Of a stretch of DNA of 14,850 nt, positions 6,058 to 14,100 are shown piece after piece. The position numbers and the translations under genes were made by a program. Source of the stretch: Muribaculaceae bacterium (GTDB lineage Bacteria; Pseudomonadota; Alphaproteobacteria; Rs-D84). The notes under the pieces were generated by a model. It was not told the DNA's origin. It saw nothing but the letters and a program-made list of their open reading frames with translations, and searched no databases. Each line of letters begins with the position of its first letter. Within the stretch, counting starts at the first letter, position 1. The stretch spans positions 1 through 14,850 of the forward strand of contig JAMPEH010000043.1 of NCBI GenBank assembly GCA_023665245.1. Reading direction: 5' to 3'.

Positions 6058-7725
6058 TTATTTAACCCTAATATAATACTCTCCACCGTCATTGCCTGTG
6101 ATTCTTGGTAGTGCTAAACCATTGTCTGATGGTGATTGATATGATAACTTAGCCGCTCTAAACTCATTATTAAAATTAGTAAAAGCTGTGTCACCAGTAT
6201 GTTGTATTCTCAACGATAATAAATCGATAAACTGTCCTTCTGTCCAAGCACTAGCGTCAGCGTGGTACATTGTTCTTATGCCATAGGAGTTGTAGTAATT
6301 GTACGGGAAGTAGTTTGAAGTTACTGAATAAGAATACTCACCTTCTGACGTGCTTACATTTGTGTAATAGTCTTCATTTTCATGCAAGAGTTTTAAAGAC
6401 AATCTATGTGTATAACTCCCTGATACTCCAGTACAATAATAAAGAAGTTTATATTTCCTATTAGGCAACAAAGTAAATCCAGTGGCTTTATTAGAAACTC
6501 GCCACTTTAAGCCAGATGAATTGTAGCCGGCTATATAAATATTTAAAGCACCCGTAGCTGCCGATACTCTTAAAATAAATGCCCTATAAGCATAAAAAAT
6601 ATCTCTTGAAGCAACAAATGTTGGTGGAGTTATAAAGTCAAATTTAATATAACAATAATTATCTGCAACTTTATGCGTAACAGTTGCAGTTGTACCAGTC
6701 ACACCATCTTCACAAGGAGTTTCGGAAAATGTTAAATGTTTTCCATCAACCATTGATGTTAACCAACCATTATCGGAAATTGTATGGTCTGTTGCTGCTG
6801 CTGAATAAACGTAATATTTAGGTTCTTTATGTTGTGCCCCCTCTATATAATAACCACCGCCTGATGAATGAGGTGAAATCTTTGTTGTACTGATACATTT
6901 AATATCTTTAAAATCATAATTATTATAATAATAAAGACCATTACCTTCAACTACTTCCTTTTCAACATATTCACTAAGTTCAACTCGATATTTACCATCA
7001 TAAAAACTAGATTCGGAAGTAATTGCTCCATTTGACATTGTTATTTCTTCTTGGATATTTATAAAGCACCTAGATATTTTGTCATAAAGATTTTGGGCTA
7101 TAGAATAATTGTCTTTCCCTCTGTATCGCAACTGCCTATACAAATTCCTTAAATCTGGATTTTTCCTTTTGCAAATATTAGGGTCAGTTGTCCATAAGTC
7201 ATTGTGGAAGAACCTAAAGGTTATATTGCCATTATCGTCATAGGTGCTACGTGTAAGGTTACACAATCTGTAAAATTTTACCTTGGTAACATGTAGGTCG
7301 GGATAATAAGTATAAATATTTATATCTTTTAATTCTCTCCTACCTGCTGTAAACCAAGAGCTTTCAAAGCTAGCAATCAAAACACCATTTGTTTGCATAT
7401 AATGTGTAAGTTCGGGATTGTATTCCACCATATTTCCATCTTTATATTGATATACTTTAACTGCAATCTTATTTGATGGTGGATTTGTGAAATCTTCTTT
7501 GATATATAAAACCGTGTTCGTAGGGGTATATTCATACGCATAAAATTTATCATACGTAGGTTCTAGAGTAAAAGTAGAACCATCACAACGTTTGAAGTTT
7601 TCACCAGAGATGTCAATAGGCGATTGAATAATTGCTCCTATTGGTACTTGTCCAAATTTTGATAAAACACTCTTAATAGAACTTATTTTTCTTTGCAACT
7701 CTAATAACTTTTGCGTAATACCCAT
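6058..7725 (-). CDS. phage tail fibre/collar-type receptor-binding protein with split collar domain
   Basis: 555 residues. Residues 1-25 are heptad-like (LLELQRKISSIKSVLSKF), likely a trimerisation coil. PIGAIIQSPIDISGENFKRCDGSTF (28-52) matches the first half of the phage tail-collar fold, where PxGxI and CDGS are conserved. The second half, usually close behind, appears only at the C-terminus as LALPRITGNDGGEYYIRVK (537-555). The roughly 480 residues between are an insertion. It starts with a module (61-121) shared with the preceding LRR fibre and continues Tyr/Ser/Thr/Asn-rich, as in beta-rich receptor-binding domains. The ATG has GAGGAA 6 bases upstream, right after the LRR gene. Probable role: distal fibre contacting the host surface. 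The middle part is unrecognised. Confidence 0.75.
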   Translation of the reverse strand: MGITQKLLELQRKISSIKSVLSKFGQVPIGAIIQSPIDISGENFKRCDGSTFTLEPTYDKFYAYEYTPTNTVLYIKEDFTNPPSNKIAVKVYQYKDGNMVEYNPELTHYMQTNGVLIASFESSWFTAGRRELKDINIYTYYPDLHVTKVKFYRLCNLTRSTYDDNGNITFRFFHNDLWTTDPNICKRKNPDLRNLYRQLRYRGKDNYSIAQNLYDKISRCFINIQEEITMSNGAITSESSFYDGKYRVELSEYVEKEVVEGNGLYYYNNYDFKDIKCISTTKISPHSSGGGYYIEGAQHKEPKYYVYSAAATDHTISDNGWLTSMVDGKHLTFSETPCEDGVTGTTATVTHKVADNYCYIKFDFITPPTFVASRDIFYAYRAFILRVSAATGALNIYIAGYNSSGLKWRVSNKATGFTLLPNRKYKLLYYCTGVSGSYTHRLSLKLLHENEDYYTNVSTSEGEYSYSVTSNYFPYNYYNSYGIRTMYHADASAWTEGQFIDLLSLRIQHTGDTAFTNFNNEFRAAKLSYQSPSDNGLALPRITGNDGGEYYIRVK

Positions 7726-7727
7726 TA

Positions 7728-8777
7728 TTATTCCTCAAGTTCTGATATTGGCTTAATACGGTCTGCATAAGTTGACCAATTTTCAGCCACCTTATAATCC
7801 TCTACAAGTTCATCGGGTACATAAATATTACCGTAGTTACCCGTATAAAAAGTACTTTTGATAGGGGTACTGTCAAAGGCATTTTTATTTGCAAGTATGC
7901 ATACAGAGTTAGTTCTTAATATAATTTTTTCTAAAGAATAACACGATTCAAATGCCATTATACCAATATTTGATAATTTAGGGAAATCTAAAGTTTCAAC
8001 ACAGCCATTATTTCTCATTCCACTTCTGTTAATAGTGGTTAATTCTGGCAAATTTATATTTACTGCTCTTACATTATATAATCCAAAATCTTCTATTATT
8101 TGAAGTTTTGGTAAATCGATCTTTTCCATATAATTTATTCCCAAATTTTCAAGACCATCTTCTTCTACTATTTCAAGATTTGGAGCAATGAATGATTCAA
8201 CATTACAGCAACCTCTAAACGCATATTTACCTATACGCTTCACATTCGGTAAATTGACATTTCTTAAACTGTAATGATAATAGCAGGCATAATCGCGAAC
8301 TTCTTGAAGAGAAGAATCTTTTAAATCAAAATATTTACCGTACGAAAAATCATACGAAGGATTTCTTGTATATGTGTGACTTTCATTTTCGTCATCAAAA
8401 ACTACTAAATCACCATTTGTATCTAAATAATTTTGAATGAAAGATTTGTATTCAATCATATCTCTAACACCACCGCTATTACCACGTTCTACAAATACTT
8501 TCACAAAAAGAGATTCGGTTGGTAAATTATTAGAAAAATCCTCTGTGAGATAACATTTATTTAAGAATATTCCATCTTGATATGTGTAAGCATAGTAATT
8601 TATTTTACCAAGATCACCTTGAAATAAAAATGTTTTTATATCAGTAATCTTCTGAAATTCATTACTATAATCAGCAAATTTTAATGTGTCTATATTCGTA
8701 TCACAAAAATCTACCAATAAGCTTCTCAGATTATTTTTTGTTTTTTCAATTTTTGATATTTCTTCTTCTATTGACAT
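7728..8777 (-). CDS. phage fibre protein with BspA-type leucine-rich repeats
   Basis: 349 residues. The N-terminus (about 1-48) is a coil plus a KNNLRSLL...FADYSNEFQKI segment of the kind found at the start of many gut phage fibre proteins. Residues 61-129 form a module shared with the collar fibre downstream. From about residue 165 to 310 there are BspA/TpLRR-type repeats (units such as LPNVKRIGKYAFRGCCNVESF and FPKLSNIGIMAFESCYSLEKI). The ending IYVPDELVEDYKVAENW...YADRIKPI is the usual cap of bacterial BspA-like surface proteins. No signal peptide, as expected for a virion protein. Its ATG overlaps the previous stop (TAATG). Probable role is surface recognition on the tail; the ligand is unknown. 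Confidence 0.78.
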   Translation of the reverse strand: MSIEEEISKIEKTKNNLRSLLVDFCDTNIDTLKFADYSNEFQKITDIKTFLFQGDLGKINYYAYTYQDGIFLNKCYLTEDFSNNLPTESLFVKVFVERGNSGGVRDMIEYKSFIQNYLDTNGDLVVFDDENESHTYTRNPSYDFSYGKYFDLKDSSLQEVRDYACYYHYSLRNVNLPNVKRIGKYAFRGCCNVESFIAPNLEIVEEDGLENLGINYMEKIDLPKLQIIEDFGLYNVRAVNINLPELTTINRSGMRNNGCVETLDFPKLSNIGIMAFESCYSLEKIILRTNSVCILANKNAFDSTPIKSTFYTGNYGNIYVPDELVEDYKVAENWSTYADRIKPISELEE

Positions 8778-9247
8778 TAGTTATTTACCTCTTTTAATTT
8801 ATTTTCGATTTCTAAAAAAGCACCTGCTGTTTCTTTTATAACTTCTGCATAATGTTTAGCAGAATACAACTCTTCACCATTTTCTGTTTCTTCAATAACA
8901 TCATCAGCTACTGCCCAATCTCTAGTTACTTCTGCATAATGTTTAGCAGAATAAGTTTCTGAATTAATTTCGTTATCAGATATCGCATATTCTTTGCAGG
9001 TATCGACATAATCTTGGCATTCATTTTTTATACTGTTTTCTACGTTTTCTACAGCTTCATTTACTTTATCGGTGATATCTGTATATAACTTTTGCATATT
9101 TTCAGACAAATCTTTTATCATTTTGATTTTTTCAAGAATATCATTGTATATTTGTTGATTCTTCTCGCTAATTGAGTTTACAACACTATTTGTAGCAGAT
9201 ACTTTATTGTTACCTTTGCTACTTATTTCAATTTCAATTTTCGCCAC
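8777..9247 (-). CDS. short coiled-coil tail fibre protein
   Basis: 156 residues from a GTG at 9247. Residues about 25-80 are a continuous heptad-rich coil. The C-terminal half has two copies of a motif YSAKHYAEV, each preceded or followed by a W/Y-A-[IV]-[AS]-D segment (EYAISDNEIN, DWAVADDVIE). This resembles the repeated SAKYWAEQ stalk motifs of many phage tail fibres. It lies directly after the adaptor gene, in the same frame, separated only by TAG and one codon (ATT). The Shine-Dalgarno is weak (GTGAG), so coupling to the adaptor is likely. Role: stalk or connector of the fibre, inferred. Confidence 0.65.
   Translation of the reverse strand: MAKIEIEISSKGNNKVSATNSVVNSISEKNQQIYNDILEKIKMIKDLSENMQKLYTDITDKVNEAVENVENSIKNECQDYVDTCKEYAISDNEINSETYSAKHYAEVTRDWAVADDVIEETENGEELYSAKHYAEVIKETAGAFLEIENKLKEVNN
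8841..8953 (-). repeat. 26-bp direct repeat inside the short fibre gene
   Basis: An identical 26-base segment beginning ACTTCTGCATAATGTTTAGC occurs at 8841-8866 and 8928-8953 (87 bp apart). It encodes the duplicated peptide YSAKHYAEV. Identity at every base, including third positions, points to recent duplication or gene conversion rather than protein-level selection alone. Confidence 0.85.
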
Positions 9248-9250
9248 AAT

Positions 9251-9652
9251 CTACTCACTTTCTTCATTGTTTGTGTTAGTATTCCCTTCCACTCTTTTGG
9301 GATATACTGTTACTTTGTTAAAATCGACTGGGTTAGCGTTTTCTCCTATTAAAAGAGTTTCTTCAGTTAACCCATCAGCAGTACAAAGTTTCAATCCATA
9401 ATAATATTCCGCAAAATCTTCACCTGCAGGAACAGTTAAAGAATCTGTAAAACTTGCTGGAATGTGTATAGTAACAGTATCTTGATTTTGACAAGGAACT
9501 GAAACTTCTTCACCTAAAAGTTGTTTATCTTCTTTAATGAACGCAAAATATATTATATATGCTTTATCATTTGGTAATCCGGATATGACAACATCACCAC
9601 TATCGCCCTGAATTAACTCTATATCGCCAGTTTCTTCATCAATAATAAACAT
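9251..9652 (-). CDS. phage tail/baseplate adaptor with GDSG-type N-terminus
   Basis: 133 residues. It opens MFIIDEETGDIELIQGDSGDVVISG, like the N-terminal beta domain of phage baseplate/fibre adaptor proteins (pattern T/ETGDIxLxxGDSG). It continues with beta strands (AYIIYFAFIKED, TVTIHIPASFTDSL, AEYYYGLKLCT) consistent with an immunoglobulin-like or BppU-like sandwich, and ends in an Asn/Glu-rich linker. The ATG overlaps the stop of the upstream gene and has AAAGGGGGTG about 8 bases before it, a strong ribosome site. The stop is TAG, with the short fibre gene beginning two codons later in the same frame. Probably links fibres to the tail; inferred from fold resemblance and position. Confidence 0.6.
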   Translation of the reverse strand: MFIIDEETGDIELIQGDSGDVVISGLPNDKAYIIYFAFIKEDKQLLGEEVSVPCQNQDTVTIHIPASFTDSLTVPAGEDFAEYYYGLKLCTADGLTEETLLIGENANPVDFNKVTVYPKRVEGNTNTNNEESE

Positions 9653-10491
9653 TACAAAACACCCCCTTTAATACAAAAACTTATTTCAAAATCAGGGTAA
9701 TTCTTACCGATTGAAACTGTTCCAATCATTGTTTTATTTTCAAAATCTTTGGTAATTGTAGGAGTTAATTCTTTTGCTACTCCGGATGTGCTTATAGCAA
9801 TTACTTTAAGCATTGGTTCATACGTCAATGTTATATCTTTGTAGAATTCTTCAGGTAAAGATATAACAAAATTACTTAATTTTGTCGTACTGTTGTAATA
9901 CAATAAATGACTTGGAATTCTGCCGTAAATTTCTTTAAAGACAAGCTTCGGTTCTGTTATCTCTTTACCTTCATCGTCTTTTGAACCTTCAGTATAAAAT
10001 TCTTTAATTATATAATGATAATTTTCTGACAAAAAGTTTCTATTGGAAACTGTAATGGTACTTGAAGAAGATTTTCTATAAATACCATTATAAACCGGTG
10101 TCGTTCCATCAAATAAACTTGCCAACTGTTCATCTGATAACTCATCACCATCAGCATCTTTTGGAATCGGTGATTTGATTGTAATAACTTTAGAGCTAAT
10201 ATCTTTACTAACAACTGTTTCTGCAACTTTTTCTACGTCTGCTTTAGATTCCTTTAACCAGTCTAACAGAGATTTATCTGTTCCCGTAATCTCTGTAAAA
10301 TCAGATGTGTCAGCAGAACCAAAAACAACCTTGAGTGAATCTTGTACAGTAGTTTGCATTTGAATTTTAAGTGTATTTATTGAATCAGATAAATTATTAC
10401 ACAGTGATTCTAAATATTTAAAATTATTATTAACATCTGAAGATGAAGCCGTTTTACCCTTTTTAAATGTCGTTAACTTTTCATCAGACAT
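9652..10491 (-). CDS. phage tail/fibre protein, family not recognised
   Basis: 279 residues. The N-terminal part (LTTFKKGKTASSSDVNNNFKYLESL) resembles the start of phage tail and fibre proteins, where a short segment on assembling trimers precedes a coil (about 20-60). The middle and C-terminal parts are Ser/Thr-rich and beta-rich, with a DADGDELSDEQ stretch that could bind calcium. There is no membrane segment. The ATG has AAGGAG 7 bases upstream, formed by the last codons of the preceding gene. It ends by overlapping the adaptor start. Being first of five consecutive tail-type genes suggests a proximal tail or fibre-base component. No catalytic motif seen. Confidence 0.6.
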   Translation of the reverse strand: MSDEKLTTFKKGKTASSSDVNNNFKYLESLCNNLSDSINTLKIQMQTTVQDSLKVVFGSADTSDFTEITGTDKSLLDWLKESKADVEKVAETVVSKDISSKVITIKSPIPKDADGDELSDEQLASLFDGTTPVYNGIYRKSSSSTITVSNRNFLSENYHYIIKEFYTEGSKDDEGKEITEPKLVFKEIYGRIPSHLLYYNSTTKLSNFVISLPEEFYKDITLTYEPMLKVIAISTSGVAKELTPTITKDFENKTMIGTVSIGKNYPDFEISFCIKGGVL

Positions 10492-10495
10492 ACCA

Positions 10496-10813
10496 TTACT
10501 CCTTGGTTAGACCATTTACACGTTCTTTGAGGCAATCAAAGACGTGTTGAGTAATAACCGGTACAAAATCTAGCAATTTATTTACTAAGAATTGAACTAA
10601 TGTGTTAGAAGATGAAAAATTCTTTAAGATATAAGATCTTACAAATATATCTACTGAATTTTTCTTAGTTTCATTGCTTAACAGTTGCGAATCGACTTGT
10701 GCAATAATTTGTTCTTTTGCATACCTTATAAGGTTTGATACTTTTTCACTGGTGAAAGTCTTTTGAAGAGAAGACTTAAAACTTAATAGATTTGAAAATA
10801 ACTTTAACTTCAA
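10496..10813 (-). CDS. small helical phage protein of unknown function
   Basis: 105 residues. The start is TTG (10811-10813), chosen because a strong AAGGGGG lies 5-6 bases before it and no ATG is better placed. The protein is predicted to be mostly alpha-helical and slightly basic, with repeated amphipathic segments (LIRYAKEQIIAQVDSQLL, VDIFVRSYILKNF, LVQFLVNKLLDFVPVITQHVF). No strong membrane span and no known motif. It is separated from the upstream small gene by 86 bp, the widest gap in the phage operon, and from the next gene by 4 bp. A tail accessory or lysis-associated role is possible; I do not recognise it. Confidence 0.55.
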   Translation of the reverse strand: MKLKLFSNLLSFKSSLQKTFTSEKVSNLIRYAKEQIIAQVDSQLLSNETKKNSVDIFVRSYILKNFSSSNTLVQFLVNKLLDFVPVITQHVFDCLKERVNGLTKE

Positions 10814-10899
10814 TACCCCCTTGCATAAAATGCGTTTTGTACTACTATTATTTTATAATATTTCAAAACCACTCAACTGAATGTAAATAGTTTGTAATA
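10814..10899 (-). promoter_or_regulatory. intergenic gap with a possible internal promoter
   Basis: The only sizeable gap in the phage operon. On the minus strand TTGAGT and a TATAAAAT-type box are spaced about 13-15 bases, followed by the strong ribosome site AAGGGGG of the downstream TTG-start gene. This would allow separate expression of the tail-fibre/terminase/lysis block. The spacing is short for sigma70, so the call is weak. No terminator is seen in the gap. Confidence 0.25.
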
Positions 10900-11133
10900 T
10901 TATTTATTGCTTAAAATATCATAGATTTTATCGATTTTCTTTTGCATATCACCGAGTTGATTTTTTAAGTCATCGTGTTCACTTTTTGTAGTATATCGCT
11001 GTGCAATATCCTGTAAAATTTCACGGTGTTTAATTTCTAACTTTTCAGGTGTAACAAATAGATTACATTGTATAAAAATAGTTGCTACTACCAGTGCTAT
11101 CGGTGCATACTTAAATAATGTTTCTTTATCCAT
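10900..11133 (-). CDS. small membrane-anchored coiled-coil phage protein
   Basis: 77 residues. A single transmembrane helix covers about residues 9-27 (YAPIALVVATIFIQCNLFV), followed by a charged coiled coil to the C-terminus (EHDDLKNQLGDMQKKIDKIYDIL). This layout is common among small phage proteins of the holin/spanin or XhlA-like type, although XhlA has the reverse order. It may assist lysis, or anchor a virion or ejection component in the membrane; the sequence does not decide. The ATG has AAGGAG 7 bases upstream, which also contains the stop of the giant gene (AAGGAGTAG). No lipobox. Confidence 0.6.
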   Translation of the reverse strand: MDKETLFKYAPIALVVATIFIQCNLFVTPEKLEIKHREILQDIAQRYTTKSEHDDLKNQLGDMQKKIDKIYDILSNK

Positions 11134-11137
11134 TTCT

Positions 11138-14100
11138 CTACTCCTTATTTAATTTCTTCATATAACTTTTGTATACTTTGTCATAGATTATACGTTGCTC
11201 ATTTACAGGTATATGGTGCTTTGCCATATCTTGTTTAATCTTAGATATTTGAACTGTACTATTATCTTTGATAGCTTTTTCAATTTTGTTTCTATATTGA
11301 CTTGTATATTCTGTCCTTAGTGTATTCGTTGCGTCTTTTTGTGCTTTTTGAATTTGTTCAATGTTCAATCCGTCACGATATGCTCGTTTTGTAATATCGT
11401 CAATTTTTTTCTGTCCATACCCTCTTTCAAACGCAGTTTTGTACTTGTTTTTTATTTTATAAGGGGATAATCCGTTAGATGTTTGTGCTACAAAATCCCA
11501 CGCACTATTGTTATGTTTTTCATTAACTGCATTTTGCATAATGTATGGTGCGAACGATTTTCCTAGCACCTTAGCTCTACCAACTGCTAAATCTGCACCT
11601 TGTTTCTTAGTTGCATATTTACCGTAACCATTCCAAATATCCTGGTCTAGAAAAGCATTCTCGCCATTCATACTTTTTATGTTATTGGCAACATCTTTAC
11701 CAAATGCAACCTTACTACCAGTATTGATAACAGGGTTTAATTTAGGTGATACTTTTTCAACAGGCTTTGCTAACAATTCAGGCACTTCTCTAAATTGCTT
11801 ACCCAATCTCAAATATCTTGCACTACCGTCTTTATTTCTGCCAATAAATATGTACGGCATCATTCTTAATGACATATCATCTGTACTGTCACCATTGCTC
11901 CATATTGAATAATCCCACGGTGTCATATTCTTATAGTATTCAGGATGTTCTTTGCGGTCTTTCTCTCTAAAACAAGCATTGATAATATTATAAACCCCTA
12001 ACATCATAACTAATGCTGATTTTATCAAAAATTTACGTCCGCTTTTTCCTCTGGCACCTGAACCTTCTTGAGTTTCGCCTACAAAACCTAATATCTGAGC
12101 AACTCTTTTAGCTTTTTGGTATTGAACTTTGTCAATAAGTTTATACAACGCTTCACTTGATAGTGCACCGGTTGCTTGTCGTGTTGTAGAGATAAACCAG
12201 TCAGGTGAAAGCATTAACCTGTGTGCAAATTTTACTTGTGAAGGCTTAACTCCCAATAATTGCCATACTTGCCCACCAAAACTATCATTTACCCATTGTG
12301 CATTTTCGTTCTTGATTTCATCTGTCAACGCTCCACGTTCTAAGGCTTGCTTGTTTAATACATCATACGCAATAAGTTTATATGTGCTGTGTAAATGATC
12401 CCAAAGTATTTTATTATTTACTTCTGCGATTTTACCTATAAATTTTATTTTTTCGATTGTTGAACGTTGAATATCAAGCGGAGTTCCTAAAGATAATCCG
12501 TGTTCGATTGCATCTTTTGCAAGTTCTTCATTTTTATATATAAAATAATTACCGTTTTTGATACCGTCCATTATTTCTAATGGATTCAAGTGTTGTAATG
12601 TTTTTCTTATACCGGCATTACCGATACTTGATTCTGATAGTGCAAATCCGTGAAAACCACTTAATGACAACTCACCATATTTCATTGCAGCACCAACACT
12701 ATCGTATGCTTTCCAAAATGCGTTATCAGATTTTTGACGTTCAAATACTGTTAAGATATCATCTGCAATATCAGGATGAACGGCTACATCTGTTTTTTCG
12801 ATTTTGACCATTTCATCATTGCCACCTCTATAAACCCATCTTTTTAATGCAGGGTGATTTATTTCGATATAATCACCAGGTGCTTTATCTTTTGGCATAA
12901 CAAGTTTTGTTTTGCCGATTGAAAGAGTTTTGATATTATCAGCTAGAATTATATCGTGCGTAGCTTTAATTAAAGAATCCGAAGAAATCTTTAGAATTTC
13001 TGCATAATCAAGCGTTTTAGGTTTGAATGATACAGTTTCGCCATTAACTTTAAAACCGTCAATACCTTTGATTAGAGTTTCTATTGTTCTAGTTTTTCCA
13101 AATCGTGATTGAGTTAAAAAATAATTAGTTAAAAGTGTCTTTTTCTTTTTGTCTAAATCCCAAATGTGTGAGATATGGTTTTCAATAGTTTCTTCAGGAA
13201 CAACACCACGTGCATAATTATAATTTTCGTAATACTTTTGGAATTTATCAGAAACACTATCAGCAAAACTTCTTAATCTTGCTTTATCTTGATTAGATAG
13301 TGCATTGTAGAATTTTTCTAAATCAGGTCTATTGAGTTTTTTAGGCAATTCTGTACGCTCACGTAAAAATGGCATAATCTCTCTAACCATTTTATCGGTT
13401 ATTTTTTGACCTGTCTTTTTGCTAAGTTCTTTAGCTTGAATTTTTGTGAGGTTGATAAAAGATGTTAAATTTTTATTGACATCATAGCGGTCTTTTTCAA
13501 TACCACCATACCATTTACGAATATGGTTTTTAGTTACTTTTTGAATATTGTCAGGTTTTATTTCTCTTGATTTGTATTCATTTGGTCTCTCCAAGTCTTC
13601 CCAACCATATCTGGTGGAACTGTTCCGTGTATCTGATCCCAAATTCCACTTTCTTGGAGTTCTAATATTAGTTTGCTTCGTCTTAGACGATCTTGATAGA
13701 GTGTATCTTGATTTTTCTGTGTATCCTTTTGCATATTCTGCTCCTTTGCTCCTTGCTTCAACTTCAAATAAAGCATTCCAGTAATTTTGGACTATTTCAT
13801 CATACGTATCAATTATATTTTGTTCAGATTTACTTAATTGAGAAATCACATTAGCACGTTCCTCTGCAGAATAAAAATTATTATATCGAAATTTATCAAT
13901 TAAGTTCTTATGTTTATTATAATATTTTTGTCTATTTTTGTTAACTCTTTTACAAATATTATAATGTGCTATATATGTTCTATCTTCAGGCGTCCAATCT
14001 TTAGTAGGTTTTTGTTTTATCTTTCTATACAAAACCTCTTGATTTACGTGTTGAACCTCGTGCAATAGAGTACTAACAAAGCTTCTTGGATTATTCCCAA

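Noticed and set aside
6058..7725. Diversity-generating retroelement target (Tyr/Asn/Ser-rich stretch near residues 465-495 of the collar fibre)
   Set aside because: No reverse transcriptase, no template repeat and no second copy of the stretch in the window, and the region is not at the C-terminus.
8841..8953. CRISPR-like repeats
   Set aside because: Only two copies, both in frame within a fibre gene and encoding the same peptide motif.
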